From assembly GCA_902783745.1 (NCBI GenBank), contig CACZRY010000074.1, positions 1-9,716 on the forward strand: a stretch of 9,716 nucleotides of DNA, in the 5' to 3' direction. Numbering within the stretch: position 1 is the first letter of the stretch; each line of letters starts with the position of its first letter. Both the position numbers and the translations under genes were made by a program. This DNA comes from an uncultured Erysipelotrichaceae bacterium (lineage in GTDB: Bacteria > Bacillota_I > Bacilli_A > Acholeplasmatales > Anaeroplasmataceae). Shown piece after piece: positions 6,913 to 9,716 of this stretch. The notes under the pieces are model-generated. The model ran no database searches. It was not told where the DNA came from and saw nothing but the letters and a program-made list of their open reading frames with translations.

Positions 6913-8331
6913 ATGAGAAAGACAAAGATTATATGTACTATGGGACCTGCATGCGATGATGAAAAGCTATTAAAGGAAATGATTAAAAATGGACTTGATT
7001 GCTGTAGATTAAACTTTTCACATGGAACACATGAAGACCATAAAATAAGAATGGATAGAATTAAAAAGATAAGAAATGAATTAGGAGTACCACTTCCTAT
7101 TTTACTAGATACTAGGGGACCTGAAATTAGAGTTGGCTTATTTAAAGGGGATAAGGTTGAACTAACTAAAGGACAAACATTTACTTTTACTAATGATATA
7201 AATGATTTAGGAGATGAGAACCATGTTGGTTTAACATTCCCTAATTTAGCAAAAAATGTTAAGCCTGGTGTTAAGATTTTAGCTGATGATGGTAAAGTAT
7301 CATTTGAGGTTAGAGAAATTAGTGGTACTAATGTTATTTGTGAGGTTTTAAATAACGCACCATTATCAAATAGAAAATCAATTAATATACCTAATGTAAT
7401 TGTTGATATGCCATTCTTATCAGAACAAGATAAGAAGGATTTGATTTTTGGTATTCAAGAATGTGTTGATTATATTGCAGCATCATTTGTAAGAAGACCT
7501 GAAGATGTATTAGAAATTAGAAAATTATTAGATGAGTATGATACATCAGGAAAAATCCGTATTATTTCTAAGATTGAAAATACTGAAGGAATCGAAAAGA
7601 TGGATGAAATCATTAAGGTTTCTGATGGTATTATGGTTGCAAGAGGTGATATGGGTGTTGAAGTACCATTCAAGATGTTACCTAAGATTCAAAAGGAATT
7701 AATTACAAAGTGTTATTATTCTGGTAAGCTTGTTGTAACAGCAACACAAATGTTAGATTCTATGCAACAAAACCCACGTCCTACACGTGCTGAAGTATCA
7801 GATGTTGCAAACGCAATATATGATAGAACAACTGCAATAATGTTATCAGGTGAATCTGCAGCTGGTAAATACCCACTTGAATCTGTTACTGCAATGAAGG
7901 ATATTGCAGTATATACTGAACAAAACATTAACTATAGAAAAGCATTTAAGGAGAACAACTTAAATTTAGGTAATGATTTCTTATCAGTTATTTGTAATGC
8001 TGCAGTTACTGCTGCATACCAAACAAATGCGAAAGCAATTATTTGTGTAACAAATCATGGTCAGACAGGATTTAAGCTATCTTCATATAGACCTGATTGT
8101 CCTATTATCGCAATTACAGTAAATGAGAAGGCATGCCGTCAATTAAATCTTGCATGGAATGTATTCCCTGTATATGCAGAGAAGAAGGATTCTGTTGAAG
8201 AATTATTTAAATATGCAATAGAAAAAGCCTTAGAAACAGGAATTGTTTCAAAGGGTGATAAAGTAATTATTACATCTGCATCAGGTGTAGGATGTGCAAT
8301 TACTGATACTATTAAGCTACACATTCTATAA
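6913..8331 (+). CDS. pyk: Pyruvate kinase
   Basis: Cytoplasmic glycolytic enzyme that transfers phosphate from phosphoenolpyruvate to ADP, giving ATP and pyruvate. The 472 residues match the compact E. coli PykF length and lack the extra C-terminal domain of Bacillus pyruvate kinase. Visible key residues are RLNFSHG (Arg32, Asn34, Ser36) for cation and nucleotide binding, LLDTRGPEIR (Asp66, Arg68), the active-site signature IISKIENTEGIE (Lys220, Glu222), ARGDMGVE (Asp246) and VTATQML (Thr278). Next is the NPRPTRAEVSDVANAIYD block. The C-terminal allosteric domain has a phosphate-binding-type loop VTNHGQTG (379-386). AAAGGAG (6897-6903) is 9 nt before the chosen ATG; the longer frame from 6877 begins inside the promoter. 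Own promoter and tandem terminators make it a single-gene unit, with no glycolytic neighbour in the window. Confidence 0.97.
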   Translation: MRKTKIICTMGPACDDEKLLKEMIKNGLDCCRLNFSHGTHEDHKIRMDRIKKIRNELGVPLPILLDTRGPEIRVGLFKGDKVELTKGQTFTFTNDINDLGDENHVGLTFPNLAKNVKPGVKILADDGKVSFEVREISGTNVICEVLNNAPLSNRKSINIPNVIVDMPFLSEQDKKDLIFGIQECVDYIAASFVRRPEDVLEIRKLLDEYDTSGKIRIISKIENTEGIEKMDEIIKVSDGIMVARGDMGVEVPFKMLPKIQKELITKCYYSGKLVVTATQMLDSMQQNPRPTRAEVSDVANAIYDRTTAIMLSGESAAGKYPLESVTAMKDIAVYTEQNINYRKAFKENNLNLGNDFLSVICNAAVTAAYQTNAKAIICVTNHGQTGFKLSSYRPDCPIIAITVNEKACRQLNLAWNVFPVYAEKKDSVEELFKYAIEKALETGIVSKGDKVIITSASGVGCAITDTIKLHIL

Positions 8332-8342
8332 AAAGATAAATG

Positions 8343-8388
8343 CCCTAAAAGTATTATATGAAATAATAAATACTTTGGGGTGTTTTTT
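8343..8388 (+). terminator. First terminator after pyruvate kinase
   Basis: AAAGTATT (8348-8355) pairs with AATACTTT (8369-8376), and CC and GG outside a mismatch extend the helix; TTTTTT follows at 8383-8388. Confidence 0.75.
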
Positions 8389-8416
8389 AATACAAATGGC
8401 CCTATTTGTATTTTTT
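8389..8416 (+). terminator. Second, tandem terminator after pyruvate kinase
   Basis: AATACAAAT (8389-8397) pairs perfectly with ATTTGTATT (8404-8412) around a 6-nt loop and is followed by more T to 8416. It begins directly where the first terminator's T tract ends. Its right arm contains the likely -35 box of the next gene. Confidence 0.7.
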
Positions 8417-8434
8417 ACCTAAATATATTATAAT
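8406..8434 (+). promoter_or_regulatory. Promoter of gene 8463, overlapping terminator arm
   Basis: TTGTAT (8406-8411), a 17-nt spacer and a perfect TATAAT (8429-8434) fit a sigma-A promoter. The ribosome site TTTTAGGAG ends at 8455, 7 nt before the ATG at 8463. Confidence 0.6.
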
Positions 8435-8462
8435 AAGCATATATTGTTTTAGGAGTGTTATT

Positions 8463-9320
8463 ATGAAGCAAACTATTTTTTACATAACAGAAAATGAAAA
8501 AATATTACATGATGAAATGTTAGACTTAGATTCATTTATTTATAAAATTAGTGGTTATTTTTTCAAAAATGATTTACAATTTGAATTTGTAACATTTGAT
8601 CCTAATAAGAATGTCGCAAATTATGATGAGATATTAGAAAATTCATTATATACACTAATCACTTTAAATAATTCAGCATCTGATGAAACAAGAGATATAA
8701 TTGAATTTGCGTTAAGAAAAAGCGAAGAAACAGGTAAAATAATAAGACCATTCTTCCGTAATTCAAGATCTACTTTAGAATCAATAGATTTAGTTAAAAG
8801 AAATCTTGCTGATAGTATGATTATTTATGATACATATGATACATTAGATGAAATTAAAATGGATATTTTATATCAAATAAAGAAACTAGCAGTACCTAAG
8901 ATGAAACTTGAATTTAACCAAGAAATGATTAAGGTTAATGATGAAGAAGGATATGTTAAACCATTTAATATTCCATTCTTCCGTAATTTTAGAAACCTTG
9001 AAGAAAGTGTTAATGAAAGAAATAGATTAAATATCGAATGTAAGAAGATGGCACAACGCTTCTTAACATTATTTTCAGGTTCTTATGAAAAACCAAAGGA
9101 ATTCCAAGAGGCAACAGTTAAAAGAGATCAGCTTACTGATCAATTAACAATTGATGAGGATGCAGCATTACAAGTATATATTGCGATTAAGAGTATGAGT
9201 GGACAAGAAGATCCTGAAGTATATGTTCATGTAAGAGATTATTTCGATAATGGTAATATTGAAGAATTAAATAATATATATGATTTAGATTCATTTGTAA
9301 AAAAGAAGAAAAGAAAGTAA
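8463..9320 (+). CDS. Unassigned protein with TIR/DUF4062-like alpha/beta half
   Basis: 285-residue soluble protein without signal peptide or membrane helix. Strands and helices alternate through the first 145 residues: TIFYITE, a helix with LHDEMLDLDSFIYKI, FEFVTFD, a YDEILENS helix, LYTLITLN, a SDETRDIIEFALRKSEETGK helix, IIRPFFRN, and SMIIYDT before a last helix. This order, with a YxxxL..S segment before a hydrophobic strand, an E..A helix and a conserved-looking Pro or Phe-Phe strand, recalls DUF4062-like and TIR-like sensor domains that often precede TPR repeats or effectors. The C-terminal half is helical, with a GNIEELNNIYDL segment resembling the start of a TPR and a basic tail KKKKRK. 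No TIR catalytic Glu could be assigned with confidence. Start set by AGGAG; an upstream in-frame ATG at 8406 lies in the terminator. Role unknown; family link is from memory of pattern only. Confidence 0.7.
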   Translation: MKQTIFYITENEKILHDEMLDLDSFIYKISGYFFKNDLQFEFVTFDPNKNVANYDEILENSLYTLITLNNSASDETRDIIEFALRKSEETGKIIRPFFRNSRSTLESIDLVKRNLADSMIIYDTYDTLDEIKMDILYQIKKLAVPKMKLEFNQEMIKVNDEEGYVKPFNIPFFRNFRNLEESVNERNRLNIECKKMAQRFLTLFSGSYEKPKEFQEATVKRDQLTDQLTIDEDAALQVYIAIKSMSGQEDPEVYVHVRDYFDNGNIEELNNIYDLDSFVKKKKRK

Positions 9321-9324
9321 TTTT

Positions 9325-9366
9325 AAAAGATTCAAGAATTTTTAATAAATTTTCTTGAGTCTTTTT
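9325..9366 (+). terminator. Intrinsic terminator of gene 8463
   Basis: AAAAGATTCAAGAA (9325-9338) pairs with TTCTTGAGTCTTTT (9352-9365) over 14 positions with a single G-T pair, ending in a T tract. It starts 4 bases after the stop codon. Confidence 0.85.
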
Positions 9367-9368
9367 CT

Positions 9369-9668
9369 ATGAAGTGGTGCCAATTTAGTAGACAATTAAA
9401 AATGGTACTAAGATATTATACTTATAAAGCATTACAAAGTGGCATTTCTAATGCGAATGTTGGAGATATGTTTTTAGTATGTGCATGGAATGGAGCACCA
9501 TGGAAAGGTGCACATTATGTTGCGGCAAGAGTTGTAAAAAATAATGGGAAAAAGACTATTGAAGTTTATAATCTTTATAATGATTCAAAGGAAACTGAGC
9601 CATTTGATAATTTTGATGATAGTATTATCGGTGGAGAATTAATTACCGCTTATAAGATAACACATTAG
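9369..9668 (+). pseudogene. Probable remnant of a papain-like cysteine peptidase
   Basis: The 99-codon frame contains a segment WNGAPWKGAHYVAARV followed by YNLYND and ends GGELITAYKI. This resembles the C-terminal half of bacterial papain-like or C39-like peptidases, where the His of GAHYV and a downstream Asn/Asp complete the catalytic dyad or triad. The matching N-terminal half with the nucleophilic Cys is absent; the Cys at residue 4 is not in a recognisable peptidase context. The ATG at 9369 follows the previous terminator by 2 bases, has no ribosome site and no promoter, and the next ATG at 9402 has none either. I read it as a 5'-deleted gene. It could instead be a short real gene expressed by readthrough. 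No feature is seen in the last 48 bases after it. Confidence 0.45.
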
Positions 9669-9716
9669 TAATGTACAAAAAATATAATTATTTCTTTATG
9701 GTTACAATAAAATGAG

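Noticed and set aside
7470..8324. Several minus-strand frames within pyruvate kinase
   Set aside because: They are complementary shadows of a fully supported enzyme gene, without ribosome sites or recognisable products.
9669..9716. Possible promoter-like TACAAT/TAAAAT at the window end
   Set aside because: No convincing -35 and no downstream gene is visible in the window, so it cannot be supported.

Overview
The window is AT-rich bacterial DNA with strong AGGAGG-type ribosome sites, sigma-A-like promoters, many short hairpin-plus-T-run terminators and two genes that stop at TGA. It therefore uses the standard bacterial code, not the Mycoplasma one. Surface lipoproteins, low GC and gene style suggest a low-GC Bacillota (Firmicutes) member, possibly a gut Erysipelotrichia/RF39-like lineage. 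That placement is an inference; no marker gene here settles it.

Layout. (1) 1-1544: 3' part of an extracellular SGNH-type esterase (rhamnogalacturonan acetylesterase-like, CE12-like) with a beta-rich C-terminal region; its 5' end is outside the window. (2) 1736-2854: an unrecognised lipoprotein with its own promoter. (3) 2994-3581: an unrecognised six-helix membrane protein. It is convergent with (4), 3603-4430 on the minus strand, an AraC-family regulator with an N-terminal cupin; the two share one bidirectional terminator hairpin that also carries both stop codons. (5) 4567-6744, divergent from the regulator: a large lipoprotein made of a Thr-rich 48-bp repeat stalk, a CE12-like esterase domain, a helical spacer and a C-terminal beta domain. 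(6) 6913-8331: pyruvate kinase. (7) 8463-9320: a soluble protein with an alpha/beta N-terminal half recalling TIR-like/DUF4062-like sensor domains. (8) 9369-9668: a probable remnant of a papain-like cysteine peptidase, directly after a terminator and without a ribosome site.

How it fits together. The two SGNH esterases and the divergent AraC/cupin regulator look like a small carbohydrate-responsive surface module, most likely removing acetyl groups from pectin-type polysaccharide so that lyases encoded elsewhere can act. The esterase promoter has a perfect -10 but a poor -35 and sits beside AAAACG/CGTTTT elements, which fits activator control by the AraC protein. Pyruvate kinase is a separately transcribed housekeeping gene. 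Nearly every gene has its own promoter and terminator, so this is a row of single-gene units, not an operon.

For five genes (1736, possibly 3003, 4430, 6913, 8463) the longest open frame overshoots; ribosome-site placement favours a downstream start, and I give the corrected start where the evidence is clear. I did not find a clearly new multi-gene system. The most unusual items are the Asp-to-Glu change at the expected catalytic acid of the large esterase, its in-frame 48-bp repeat stalk, and the orphan TIR/DUF4062-like protein.
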